Assembly (NCBI RefSeq): GCF_015999465.1
Contig: NZ_CP065534.1
Span: 806,001 to 870,000 of the forward strand
Direction of reading: 5' to 3'
From: Lonsdalea populi
GTDB taxonomy: Bacteria; Pseudomonadota; Gammaproteobacteria; Enterobacterales; Enterobacteriaceae
DNA: 64,000 nucleotides
Both the position numbers and the translations under genes were made by a program. Position 1 is the first letter of the stretch; every line of letters begins with the position of its first letter. The notes beneath the pieces are model-generated. The model saw nothing but the letters and a program-made list of their open reading frames with translations, ran no database searches and had not been told where the DNA came from. Below, piece after piece: positions 17,268-25,146 of the stretch.

Positions 17268-18744
17268 AGTATTTCCCTTTTGACTGAGTTGCGGCACTGA
17301 CCGCGTGTCGATCCAGCTTGCTGTTGAAATTCAGGCACGGTTCACGGATGGCGTACCAGCGTCGGGGGATCATCCAGGGCGGCATGCGCGTCGCCAGCGT
17401 TTTCCCCAACTGCGCAAAGTCCGCGCCTTCACCTTCACAAAGCACAAACGCGCAAATCCCTTGCAGATAGCCTTGCCGGCTCCAGGTATCGACAAACGCC
17501 TCGCGCACGCCGGGCAGACTCAGAAGAACCTGTTCAATGTCGTTGAGATCGATGCGATACCCCTGCAGTTTGATCTCGCGATCGCCTCGGCCCTGAAAAT
17601 AGAAAACGCCGTCCCTGATGACGCCTCGGTCCCCGGTCCGGTAGGCTCTTTCGCCCCGGTCATTGATGAAAAAACGGGCCTGCTGTTCAGGCGGTGCGTT
17701 CAGATAACCAGAGCCCACCGCATGGCCGCTGATGATTAGCTCCCCAACCGCGCCTTCGTTCGGCGATAGGGTTATATCAGTGCCGGGACGGGCGACGCCG
17801 AGCGGCAACGGCCATGCCTCCTCGAAATGACGAGGATGGATGTCGATGGCGGTGACGGCGACGGTGCATTCGGTCGGGCCGTAAGTATTGGTGATCCGCG
17901 CGCCGGGAAAGCGTTGCCATAGCGCGGTGACCAGCGCTTTCGTCAACACTTCGCCGCAGAAAATAAAGTGCCTGAGCGCCGGAAGGGCGTCGGCATTAAA
18001 CTGCCGGTCGTTGAGATAACAGCGCGTGAGGCTTGGGGTCGAGACCCAGCAGGTCGTGCCCGCCGCCGCGTGGCGTTGGATCGCCAGGCGGGTGTTGAAA
18101 AAATGCTGGTGGTCGAGGACGACCATCGGTTTCAGGAACAGCCAGGAGAGCCATAGCTCGTAGAGCGACACGTCAAAGCAGTAGCGGATATTGCCGCTGA
18201 CCGCGCCGTCCAGCGAAAAGTCACGACGTAGCCAGCCGGTGAAGTCGGCGACATTGGCGTAGCTCACGCCAATGCCTTTGGGGTGTCCCGTCGTGCCGGA
18301 CGAAAACAGGATGTACATGTTTTCGTCCTCGGCGACGGTTCTGACGGCGTGGCAGAGGTCCGGCGCCGCTGACATATCGCCTTCTTCCCGCACCGTGAGC
18401 TGCCGGCACGCCGCCGGATTAGCTCGTTCGGTGGTATTGAGCAGGAGAGACGCCTGCGCGCCGTGCTGGATCTGCTGGATCCGTGCGTCGCTGTTGTCGG
18501 CTTCTACGGGGACAAACGTTCTGCCCGCCAGAATGCAGGCCCACATCGCCGTCAGATAGCGTAAGTCCTTGTGACCATAGATGAGGACGGGCGCGCCGCC
18601 CTGCGCGCACAGGGTGACGGCCAGCCGCGCCGCGCCGCGGTAGAGCGCGTCAAACGTCATACTGCGCTCGCCCAGCAGTGCGGCGGGCCGGTGACAGCCG
18701 TTGAATCGGGCGAAAATCGCCAGCAGCGCCGACTGTCCTTTCAT
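17200..18744 (-). CDS. Stand-alone amino-acid adenylation enzyme 1 (DltA-like)
   Basis: A 514-residue AMP-forming ligase. It shows LFSSGTTGHPKGIG (P-loop), FDVSLYELW (with the Asp typical of amino-acid activators), NTYGPTECTVA, YRTGDRG and the catalytic Lys in FNSKLDR. It starts in a TGATG junction with the carrier-protein gene upstream, so it and that carrier are made together and probably work together. The C-terminus runs about 30 residues past the catalytic lysine into the start of the next gene. The paired single-domain adenylation proteins resemble in layout the VfmO/VfmP proteins of the Dickeya Vfm signal locus; this is from memory, not from a search. Confidence 0.8.
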   Translation of the reverse strand: MKGQSALLAIFARFNGCHRPAALLGERSMTFDALYRGAARLAVTLCAQGGAPVLIYGHKDLRYLTAMWACILAGRTFVPVEADNSDARIQQIQHGAQASLLLNTTERANPAACRQLTVREEGDMSAAPDLCHAVRTVAEDENMYILFSSGTTGHPKGIGVSYANVADFTGWLRRDFSLDGAVSGNIRYCFDVSLYELWLSWLFLKPMVVLDHQHFFNTRLAIQRHAAAGTTCWVSTPSLTRCYLNDRQFNADALPALRHFIFCGEVLTKALVTALWQRFPGARITNTYGPTECTVAVTAIDIHPRHFEEAWPLPLGVARPGTDITLSPNEGAVGELIISGHAVGSGYLNAPPEQQARFFINDRGERAYRTGDRGVIRDGVFYFQGRGDREIKLQGYRIDLNDIEQVLLSLPGVREAFVDTWSRQGYLQGICAFVLCEGEGADFAQLGKTLATRMPPWMIPRRWYAIREPCLNFNSKLDRHAVSAATQSKGKYYVYVHDADDRPTASQQPPDCHR

Positions 18745-19007
18745 CAGGCCGATGCCGGAGAAGGAATGCGGGTGGCGATGTAGTCCGCGATGGAGCCGAT
18801 GGACTCGAAATGCTTGATGTCCAGCGTCGCGGGATCCAAATGCAGCGTATCGATCGCGTCTTCCAGATACATGATTAGTTCGATGTACAACCCGCTGTCG
18901 AAGCCCAAATCGCGTTCTATCTGGGTATCCCGGTGCAGCTCTGAGGTATCGTCGATATCCATCACCAGCGCGATAGCGGCGATGACCTGAGATTCATAGT
19001 TCGGCAT
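18744..19007 (-). CDS. Carrier protein 1
   Basis: An 87-residue acyl or peptidyl carrier protein. DLGFDSGLY contains the serine (Ser38) expected to receive the 4'-phosphopantetheine arm, at the start of helix II, followed by an acidic helix (ELIMYLEDAID). It overlaps the acyl ligase gene upstream by 14 bases and the adenylation enzyme 1 gene by one base (TGATG). It is one of three free carriers in the locus. No phosphopantetheinyl transferase gene is seen in the window, so activation would depend on one elsewhere. Confidence 0.85.
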   Translation of the reverse strand: MPNYESQVIAAIALVMDIDDTSELHRDTQIERDLGFDSGLYIELIMYLEDAIDTLHLDPATLDIKHFESIGSIADYIATRIPSPASA

Positions 19008-20550
19008 GTTTCTCTCCTGAAAGACCGGCCGTGGGGGATGAGGTCTGGCTGAGCGCGCATAACCGCAGGCGATCGATTTTTTGGTTGCTGTTTTTGGGCA
19101 ATGCGCCGCAAAAAAGGAAGCGATGGGGGATCAGATGATGCTCCATTCTGTCCTTACACCAGTCGTGCATCTGTCGGGGTTCCATCGCCTGTTGGGTTTC
19201 AATCCACGCGACGATTTCGTCACCGTAAACGGCATGCGGGATGCCGACGACGGCCACCTGAACGACGTGCGGATGGGTGGAAATGATGCTTTCTACTTCT
19301 CGTGGGGCGACCTTCTCGCCGCAGGCGTTCAACACGTCGTCCATCCGGCTGAGGAAATAGAGAAAGCCGTCCTCGTCAAGGCGACAGCGATCTCCCGTAT
19401 ACAACACGCTCTCGCCGGGGAATCGCCCCGGACGTAACTTTTCGGCCGTTTTTTGCGGGTTGTTCCAGTAGCCCCGCATCACGGTTTCGCCGCGTATCAC
19501 CAGCTCACCGATCGCGTTGCAGCGGTGCGCTTCTCCGTCGGCGTCGACGACCCACAGTTCCGTCCCGGGGATCGCCTTGCCCACGCTCTGCGTTCGGACG
19601 CTGAGTTCACTCGGATCCAGCCAGGTACAGCGATGGCACTCGGTCAGGCCGTACATGGAAAAGAGGCGCGCCTGGGGAAACACCGTCGTCAGCGTGGCGA
19701 TATCGCTGGGATGTAACGCCGCCGACGTGCTGGTCACCGTTTTGACGGAGGAGAAGTCGAAACGCCGACTCAATCGGGCAATCAGGCTGACCATTGTCGG
19801 CACCAGGGGAAAGACGTTCGCGCCTTGCTGGACGAGCCGGTTGAGCGCGAACAGCGGGCGACTGAAGTTTTTTTCGATGATGACCGTCGCGCCGGTCAAT
19901 GCCGCCATCGTGATTTGATGCAGGCCATAGTCGAAGCTGAGCGGCAGAGCGCAGTAAATGCGGTCACGGGCATCCAACTGCAAATAGTGGGCGACGGACT
20001 GCGATGCGGCGATCATGTTGCGCTGGGTCAGCATGACGCCTTTGGGATGCCCGGTGGAGCCGGAGGTGTAAATGATGCTGGCCAGATCGAGGCTTAACGG
20101 CAGCGCCAGCGTGCAGGCGTATGCGGCGCGGGCGATCTTAGCGAATGCGGCATCATTCGCCACCCACCGCTGTGGACGGCTTTTCATTGCAGAGGCCGCG
20201 CGCAGGGCTTCCTCCTCACGCTCGGCATCCACGATCATCAGACTGGCCGTGCAGTCGTCGGCGATCCACGCCAGTTTTTCTGCTTTGGTTTCGGGATGGA
20301 GCGGGACATAGACGGCGCCGCAGCGCTGGGTCGCCCAGAAGCAGGCGACCAGATCGATGCTGTTGCTCATCAGCACGATCACCCGGTCGCCGCGAGCAAG
20401 CGCGAGATGCTGCATCCAGCCCGCGAGCACTTCCACCCGCTGGCGTAGGGCGGCGAAGCTGATGGCGGCGCGATCGTCGATGAGCGCGACCTTGTCGGGA
20501 TCCTGCTGACTGCATTCGTCCAGATATTGACTGAGAGACTGAACATTCAT
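18994..20550 (-). CDS. AMP-dependent acyl ligase (exosortase-associated ligase type)
   Basis: A 518-residue ligase. The start at 20550 forms an ATGA overlap with the upstream ketosynthase gene and gives the family N-terminus; the longer frame upstream is that gene read in another phase. Motifs: YTSGSTGHPKGVM, LPLSFDYGLHQI, MYGLTECHRC, YTGDRCRLDEDG and Lys in NSNQKIDR. The FDYGL segment is like that of AMP ligases found with PLP decarboxylases and carrier proteins in exosortase-A loci. Here too a decarboxylase and carriers are in the same operon. The enzyme probably charges a carrier with an amino or acyl acid, the first step of one branch. Confidence 0.75.
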   Translation of the reverse strand: MNVQSLSQYLDECSQQDPDKVALIDDRAAISFAALRQRVEVLAGWMQHLALARGDRVIVLMSNSIDLVACFWATQRCGAVYVPLHPETKAEKLAWIADDCTASLMIVDAEREEEALRAASAMKSRPQRWVANDAAFAKIARAAYACTLALPLSLDLASIIYTSGSTGHPKGVMLTQRNMIAASQSVAHYLQLDARDRIYCALPLSFDYGLHQITMAALTGATVIIEKNFSRPLFALNRLVQQGANVFPLVPTMVSLIARLSRRFDFSSVKTVTSTSAALHPSDIATLTTVFPQARLFSMYGLTECHRCTWLDPSELSVRTQSVGKAIPGTELWVVDADGEAHRCNAIGELVIRGETVMRGYWNNPQKTAEKLRPGRFPGESVLYTGDRCRLDEDGFLYFLSRMDDVLNACGEKVAPREVESIISTHPHVVQVAVVGIPHAVYGDEIVAWIETQQAMEPRQMHDWCKDRMEHHLIPHRFLFCGALPKNSNQKIDRLRLCALSQTSSPTAGLSGEKHAEL

Positions 20551-21512
20551 CGCGGTGACCGCTCCTCTTTTCGATGGAAGACCCGTGCGCCAAAGGTGCC
20601 CGCGACGCCTGCCGCCACCGCCAGAAAGTAGCCCGAACGAGGGGCCGACGGGCTGAAACAGCAATCGTGCAGGTTGATAAAACCGTCGCCGCAAAAACAG
20701 TGGCCAAGCCGATAGAGATGGGTACGGAATACCCGATCGCGCGGCACATTCAACTGGTCGGTAATGCGATCAAACGTGATCGGGCTCATGTGATAGGGAA
20801 GGATGCCGTCGAGCCGATCGGCGCTGATTCCGGCGTCGGCCAGCGCCCGATGGATGGCTCGCATCATCGTCGGCATAAATTCATGGTCGTAACGGTTTTC
20901 GAGCGACGGACTACTGTGGTAGGTGCGGCTGCCGATGCCGCCGATCATCGCCTGTCCGACGCCTTGCACCGTACAGCCCGGCAGCGTGTCATCCTCCGCC
21001 AACAGCAGCGCAGTACAGCCCTCGCCGAAGATCCCGTTTTGATTGGCGTACTGAATCGTTTGATGAAAACACTTCTCGCCCGTCAGCAGGACGGCATAAC
21101 GCGGGCCGTTCTCCTCCTCGCCCGACAATAAGCTCGTCAGCAGTGAAAGCGCGTTAAACGAAGAGGCGCAGGAGTTTTGCGTCGCGGACAAAATCTCCGC
21201 CTGAGCGGGCAGGAGGGGCGCCGCCATTTTTCTCAAGCCGTCAGCGCCGAAGGGAAAGGTGCCGTTCAGCGAGTGCGCATAGGCCAGATAGCGTATCCGT
21301 CCGCGCTTGTCGGGATGCCGGGAGAGCAGCTTTTCAAGACAGCCTTTTAGCAACTGGGGCAACGAGGCGTCGGGGAACAGGCAGGCCGACTCCAGCTTCA
21401 AAAACCGGGAGAAAATCTTGTGATTGCGTTCACCCCACCGGTAGCGCGCCTGGAGCGCATTCAGGGGCGTGAGCTTCGGGTTGATGAGGGTGGCGATATC
21501 AACAATGTTCAT
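20547..21512 (-). CDS. Ketosynthase III-like acyltransferase (KS pair 3, Cys-bearing subunit)
   Basis: A 321-residue protein with Cys115 in TQNSCASSF. The region where pairs 1 and 2 read PHN reads LPYHMSP here, so a His (241) is present but one position later. GHCFCGDGF at 270-278 repeats the G-H-C-x-x-x-D signature that replaces the FabH Asn region. It overlaps its partner gene upstream by 4 bases and the acyl ligase gene downstream by 4 bases. Its position between the decarboxylase and the ligase suggests it joins the product of that branch to another carrier-bound unit. Confidence 0.75.
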   Translation of the reverse strand: MNIVDIATLINPKLTPLNALQARYRWGERNHKIFSRFLKLESACLFPDASLPQLLKGCLEKLLSRHPDKRGRIRYLAYAHSLNGTFPFGADGLRKMAAPLLPAQAEILSATQNSCASSFNALSLLTSLLSGEEENGPRYAVLLTGEKCFHQTIQYANQNGIFGEGCTALLLAEDDTLPGCTVQGVGQAMIGGIGSRTYHSSPSLENRYDHEFMPTMMRAIHRALADAGISADRLDGILPYHMSPITFDRITDQLNVPRDRVFRTHLYRLGHCFCGDGFINLHDCCFSPSAPRSGYFLAVAAGVAGTFGARVFHRKEERSPR

Positions 21513-22342
21513 GCCGTTTCCCTCTTTGCGCTGTAAATCACGGGGGATGTTTGCCCATGGGCAATTGACAGCAGCATCGTCGGCCCCTCGGGATTCGCCC
21601 GCAGAGAGTCCGCCAAGGCATAAAACGGAGCGGCGCTGAGGCGCGAGGGGTCAGGCGTGATCGTCGAGATAACCGCCTCTGGCGGAAAGCCGGGCGGCAG
21701 CGTGCCAATCACCACGACCGGCTCCGGCGGCGTGTCGTCCCGATCCGCACAGTGTGGCGTCCACGGATAAGGCGATAGCGCGATGCGTCTTTCGCCAGGC
21801 TGCCGGTCAAGCCACAGCGCCGCGCCGCTGGCCCTGATCGCTCCCGGACTGAAACAGGCGGTGGGGTGGAGTAGCAGCGGTTGGTCGAGGCTCACCAGCA
21901 GGGCTTTCCCCCGGTGGGGTGGAAGGTAGCGGTCGATGAGCGCGAGCGCCTGAAAGGGCGCGGTTAACCCGCAGTCGCTGACGGCAAAGGCATAGGCGCG
22001 AAGGGCTCCGATGCGGTGCAGAATAAAATTGGTGACCGAGCCGCCCATCACGCAGTCTGGGGTCCAGTGGGCGACGACGACGATATCTACCGTCTGCAGA
22101 TCGTGGTTTGACGCCAACGTGTCAATCAGGTGCGAGGCAATTTGCTGAAAGCTGACTCGCTCCAAAGACGCCAGCCAGGTCTGGACTTCCGTCATGGCGC
22201 CGTGTGCTTTCCCATTGGAGGTATAGAAGCCTTCCAGCCAGTCGGTCACGATCTCCGGCGCGTCGGCGACGGCATCGCGCCAGAGATGAACGCGATCTTC
22301 CTGAAAACACTGAATGCCTGCGACATCGAAATACAAAGGCAT
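21509..22342 (-). CDS. Ketosynthase III-like partner (KS pair 3)
   Basis: A 277-residue protein sharing the signature AHWTPD (91-96) with the pair 1 partner. Unlike that protein it keeps a cysteine (Cys124 in VSDCGLTAP) at the place aligned with the nucleophile. The C-terminal half has no clear His motif, so it is unlikely to be a complete enzyme. The ATG lies 2 bases after the decarboxylase stop and the end overlaps the Cys-bearing ketosynthase by 4 bases. It is probably the second subunit of a heterodimer; the retained Cys may be a relic or an acyl-holding site. Confidence 0.6.
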   Translation of the reverse strand: MPLYFDVAGIQCFQEDRVHLWRDAVADAPEIVTDWLEGFYTSNGKAHGAMTEVQTWLASLERVSFQQIASHLIDTLASNHDLQTVDIVVVAHWTPDCVMGGSVTNFILHRIGALRAYAFAVSDCGLTAPFQALALIDRYLPPHRGKALLVSLDQPLLLHPTACFSPGAIRASGAALWLDRQPGERRIALSPYPWTPHCADRDDTPPEPVVVIGTLPPGFPPEAVISTITPDPSRLSAAPFYALADSLRANPEGPTMLLSIAHGQTSPVIYSAKRETA

Positions 22343-22344
22343 GA

Positions 22345-23673
22345 CTACGCTCGCTGTTTCTCAAGTGACGGGGATAGCAAGACGGGTTCGGCCTGTTGCT
22401 GACGCAGCAGATGGGCCATATCGTCAGGCCGACGGATCATGACGGCGCGATCGCCATCGACCAATACTTCGGCGGGGTAGCCAAAACTCAGAAAATAGAC
22501 GGGAGAGGCGGTGGGGCCGTATGCGCCCGAGTTGAACAGGCCGATGAGATCTCCCGCCTCAAGCGTGGGTAACAGCACATTTTCGCCGATGATGTCGGTG
22601 GGCGTGCACAACGGGCCGGTCAGATCGTAACGCTGCAGCGCTACGCCCGGTTGTTCCGCGCCAAGTCGCTCCGTGGGGAAGTTTTTTCGGATCACCGCGC
22701 CCAAACCGGCGGCAGCGCCGTGACAGTTGGAGCCGCCGTCACAAATGGCAAATCGCTTATCCCGCGACGATTTGACGTAGCGGACACGGGTCAGAAAAAC
22801 GCCGCTGCGAGCCACGATGAATCGCCCCAGCTCCATCACCAACTTTACGCGTGGATAGTGTTGCTGAAACCGGCTGATAGGCTCCTGCAACAACCGGCCC
22901 AGTAAGGCAAGATCCAGCGGCGTCTCCTTCTCGTAGTAGGCGATCCCCAGCCCGCCGCCGATATCGACAAACTCCAGTTCAACGCCGGTTTCTTGCTGAC
23001 ATTTTTCGGCGGTGCGCAGGATATTGAGGGTGTTGTGGGCAATGGCTTGCGCATCCAGAATCCGCGTACCCAGATAGATATGAATGCCGCACAGCCGCAA
23101 GTGTGGGTAGGCGTGTCGCTGCGCCATCAGGCTCAGCGCCTGTGATTCATCTAGGCCGAACTGTCGCGGCTTGCCGCTCATGACGAGACGGGCTTTAGCG
23201 GGCGCAAAGTCTGGGTTAATGCGCAGTGCAAAACGCTGCCGTTTACCCTGTTCAGCGGCAATCTGATTAAGCATCTCCAGTTCATGCCGGGACTCCACCA
23301 CCACCGCGTGGATCCCCAGTTCGACGCTTCTCCGGAGTTCCGCATAAGATTTTGCCGGCCCTACGAAGATGATGTCGTCGGGTTGGACGCCGGCCGTCAA
23401 CGCGGTTTCAAGTTCAGGCAGCGAACACACTTCACAGCCTACCTGCTGTTGGTGGATCAGGCTGACCAATGACAGATTCGGGTTCGCTTTGAGCGAATAG
23501 AAAAAATGAAGTTCGGGCGGCAAAACGGCTTTAAGTTGTCGCAGATCGTCCTTGATTTGATTGGCGCTATAAATATAACAGGGCGTACCAACGGTATCGG
23601 CGAGTTTATTATACTCGACCCCTTCGATATTATTTTTTGTTATGTATGTGCTGTCGTATTTACAGTGGCGCAT
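22345..23673 (-). CDS. PLP-dependent decarboxylase, alanine-racemase fold (LysA/BtrK/exosortase-associated type)
   Basis: A 442-residue fold-type III PLP enzyme. FFYSLKANPN carries the PLP lysine (Lys62), followed by HIYLGT, the phosphate-binding GGGLGI, ELGRFIV and GPLCTPTDII (the Cys-containing active-site loop). In diaminopimelate and ornithine decarboxylases these form a dimeric active site. Two related groups act with carrier proteins: BtrK, which decarboxylates glutamyl carrier in butirosin synthesis, and decarboxylases of exosortase-A loci. The gene overlaps the carrier gene upstream by 14 bases, which favours a carrier-bound substrate. Expected outcome: an amino acid becomes an amine or shortened omega-amino acyl group. 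Confidence 0.8.
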   Translation of the reverse strand: MRHCKYDSTYITKNNIEGVEYNKLADTVGTPCYIYSANQIKDDLRQLKAVLPPELHFFYSLKANPNLSLVSLIHQQQVGCEVCSLPELETALTAGVQPDDIIFVGPAKSYAELRRSVELGIHAVVVESRHELEMLNQIAAEQGKRQRFALRINPDFAPAKARLVMSGKPRQFGLDESQALSLMAQRHAYPHLRLCGIHIYLGTRILDAQAIAHNTLNILRTAEKCQQETGVELEFVDIGGGLGIAYYEKETPLDLALLGRLLQEPISRFQQHYPRVKLVMELGRFIVARSGVFLTRVRYVKSSRDKRFAICDGGSNCHGAAAGLGAVIRKNFPTERLGAEQPGVALQRYDLTGPLCTPTDIIGENVLLPTLEAGDLIGLFNSGAYGPTASPVYFLSFGYPAEVLVDGDRAVMIRRPDDMAHLLRQQQAEPVLLSPSLEKQRA

Positions 23674-23959
23674 GCTGAATGCTCTCTGCCAGGTAATGGC
23701 TCAACGCATTAATATTTGAAAAGTTGCCGAAAAACTCATTATCCATTCGCTCAAAAAGATCAATATTCTTTCCGGTAATTTTCTCAATGCGATCATTCAG
23801 TCCGGCAATCAGCTCGACCAATTTTACTGAGTCGAGTATGCCGGAAAAACCATATAATTCGCGGCCGGATAGGACCAGGTTGATTCGGTGCTCATCCAGA
23901 CCAAGACTCTCAAGCTCGCTGGTGATTATTGTTATTAAATCATTAATAATGTCAGCCAT
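23660..23959 (-). CDS. Carrier protein 2
   Basis: A 99-residue carrier protein. FSGILDSVKLVELI places Ser44 at the phosphopantetheine site, with Asp before and a hydrophobic helix after. GGGAGAGGC precedes the ATG. It is the first gene of the large leftward operon, transcribed from the divergent promoter region at 23960-24218, and overlaps the PLP decarboxylase by 14 bases. That tight pairing suggests this carrier holds the substrate of the decarboxylase, as BtrI does for BtrK. Confidence 0.8.
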   Translation of the reverse strand: MADIINDLITIITSELESLGLDEHRINLVLSGRELYGFSGILDSVKLVELIAGLNDRIEKITGKNIDLFERMDNEFFGNFSNINALSHYLAESIQHAPL

Positions 23960-24041
23960 TGCCTCTCCCTGATGAATGAAATCACCCTTTGTTTCTTAAT
24001 ATTGCTATTAGGCCGAAGACTACGCTGTCATTTTTAATTGA

Positions 24042-24051
24042 ATTTGACTGA
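24042..24051 (-). promoter_or_regulatory. Candidate operator half of an inverted pair (left)
   Basis: ATTTGACTGA on the plus strand is the exact reverse complement of TCAGTCAAAT at 24097-24106. Centres are 55 bases apart (about five helix turns), and each copy points toward one of the two divergent operons. This fits a regulator that binds once per promoter or loops the DNA. The binding protein is unknown. Confidence 0.45.
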
Positions 24052-24096
24052 AATTGTCATTAAATGAAAGTGGCGCAACTTAATTTACAGGCAATC

Positions 24097-24106
24097 TCAG
24101 TCAAAT
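24097..24106 (+). promoter_or_regulatory. Candidate operator half of an inverted pair (right)
   Basis: TCAGTCAAAT, mirror of the site at 24042-24051. It lies just before TATAAA, a fair -10 box for the rightward operon, and takes the place of the -35 element. This is the usual position of an activator site. Confidence 0.45.
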
Positions 24107-24173
24107 GCCTACTATAAAAGATGATATTTTCGCCATCACAAATCTAATAGGTTTCAAGCGAAGGAGACTTTTT

Positions 24174-24215
24174 GTGAAGCGCTGTTTATCGGATGAAATT
24201 AAACAGGGATGGTGA
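24174..24215 (+). other. 13-codon leader frame before the fourth ketosynthase-like gene
   Basis: GTG at 24174 with a strong ribosome site (AAGGAGA, 6 bases upstream) opens a frame reading MKRCLSDEIKQGW, then TGA. TAG follows at once and then the ATG at 24219 of the next gene, all in the same phase. The gene's own ATG has a weaker site, so ribosomes may load at the leader and restart. It may be a leader peptide for translational control, or the gene may once have started here and been cut off by stop codons. Confidence 0.4.
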
Positions 24216-24218
24216 TAG

Positions 24219-25136
24219 ATGACGCTCTTCATAAAGGATATTCAATGTAGCGATATGCGTTATCAGCAGTGCTGCAATCTGGATGATCTCAGGGTAACGC
24301 ATCAAGTTAACGATAATAATATCAAAGTCCTAAATCGTATTTTCTCGCTTGAGAGCGTGGCGATGAATAGGCTTCATCATAAGCAAATGCATCTGGAAAC
24401 GATGACCGAATTATTGAATAGATATCCGGAAGTTCGTCATGATTCCGGAATGATTATTTATACAAAAACTCAAACGCATAATACCTTTTTCGATGATGAC
24501 TGGCTGGGTGAAATTGCAAATGAATGCGGGGTTTCCCACTGGCGATATTTTACGCTTAGCATGAATCATTGTGCGTCAGGCCTGAGCGCCGTTAATCTGG
24601 CTTGGCATATTAACGATAATGGTTATCAATTTCCTGTTATTATTTTGAGCGGGGAAAAAAGCTTCAGTGCTTCATTTAATCGTATGCCTGTGGGTTTGCT
24701 GGGTGAATTGTCCACCGCCTGTTTATTAAGTCCCATAGAGGGCATTTGGGAAATTAAAGATACACGAGTAGAACATGTTCATCGCTACTACAAAAACCAG
24801 GATGAGATGACGCAGCAGGAGCGGGGCGAATTACGTACTCAGTTTTTTGAGGAATTAAATCGGTTTTTAGCGAATTTTTCTGGTGCCAATCAGGAACCTG
24901 ATCTTGTTATTCCTTATAATTTGAATATTCCCTTGTTAAAAAGAGTGGCGCAGGCACGAGGATGGACGTCGGTTATCGATATTTCTCAAATCTCTTGCAT
25001 GGGGCACCTGTGGTGTTCAGATATTTTTCATCATCTTTCTCTTAAAAAAAATGAACCTTCCCACCAAACGGTGTTGGCATTTTCCGCCGGAATGGGAATC
25101 ACCTTGTCCGCTATTAGTCTCGTAAAATCTCATTAA
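24219..25136 (+). CDS. Ketosynthase III-like protein 4 (unpaired, His lost)
   Basis: A 305-residue thiolase-fold protein. Cys118 in MNHCASGLSAV is kept. The PHN motif seen in pairs 1 and 2 reads PYN (232-234), so the usual catalytic His is absent, and the last region reads GHLWCSD (262-268), matching the family G-H-x-x-x-x-D pattern. It has no partner gene beside it and lower GC than its neighbours. It opens the rightward operon, 10 bases before carrier protein 3. It may be a Cys-dependent transferase that does not need the decarboxylative His, or may dimerise with one of the other subunits. Confidence 0.65.
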   Translation: MTLFIKDIQCSDMRYQQCCNLDDLRVTHQVNDNNIKVLNRIFSLESVAMNRLHHKQMHLETMTELLNRYPEVRHDSGMIIYTKTQTHNTFFDDDWLGEIANECGVSHWRYFTLSMNHCASGLSAVNLAWHINDNGYQFPVIILSGEKSFSASFNRMPVGLLGELSTACLLSPIEGIWEIKDTRVEHVHRYYKNQDEMTQQERGELRTQFFEELNRFLANFSGANQEPDLVIPYNLNIPLLKRVAQARGWTSVIDISQISCMGHLWCSDIFHHLSLKKNEPSHQTVLAFSAGMGITLSAISLVKSH

Positions 25137-25146
25137 GGTCGTTTAA

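Larger units (their letters stand above)
23960..24218. promoter_or_regulatory. Divergent promoter region of the two biosynthetic operons
   Basis: A 259-base AT-rich region between carrier protein 2 (leftward) and the fourth ketosynthase-like gene (rightward). It holds two inverted 10-base sites (24042-24051 and 24097-24106). On the rightward side TATAAA (24113-24118) begins 6 bases after the site and is a fair -10 box without a good -35, as in promoters that need an activator. On the leftward side an A/T-rich element occurs at a similar distance. A 13-codon leader frame with a strong ribosome site occupies the end of the region. Confidence 0.55.
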
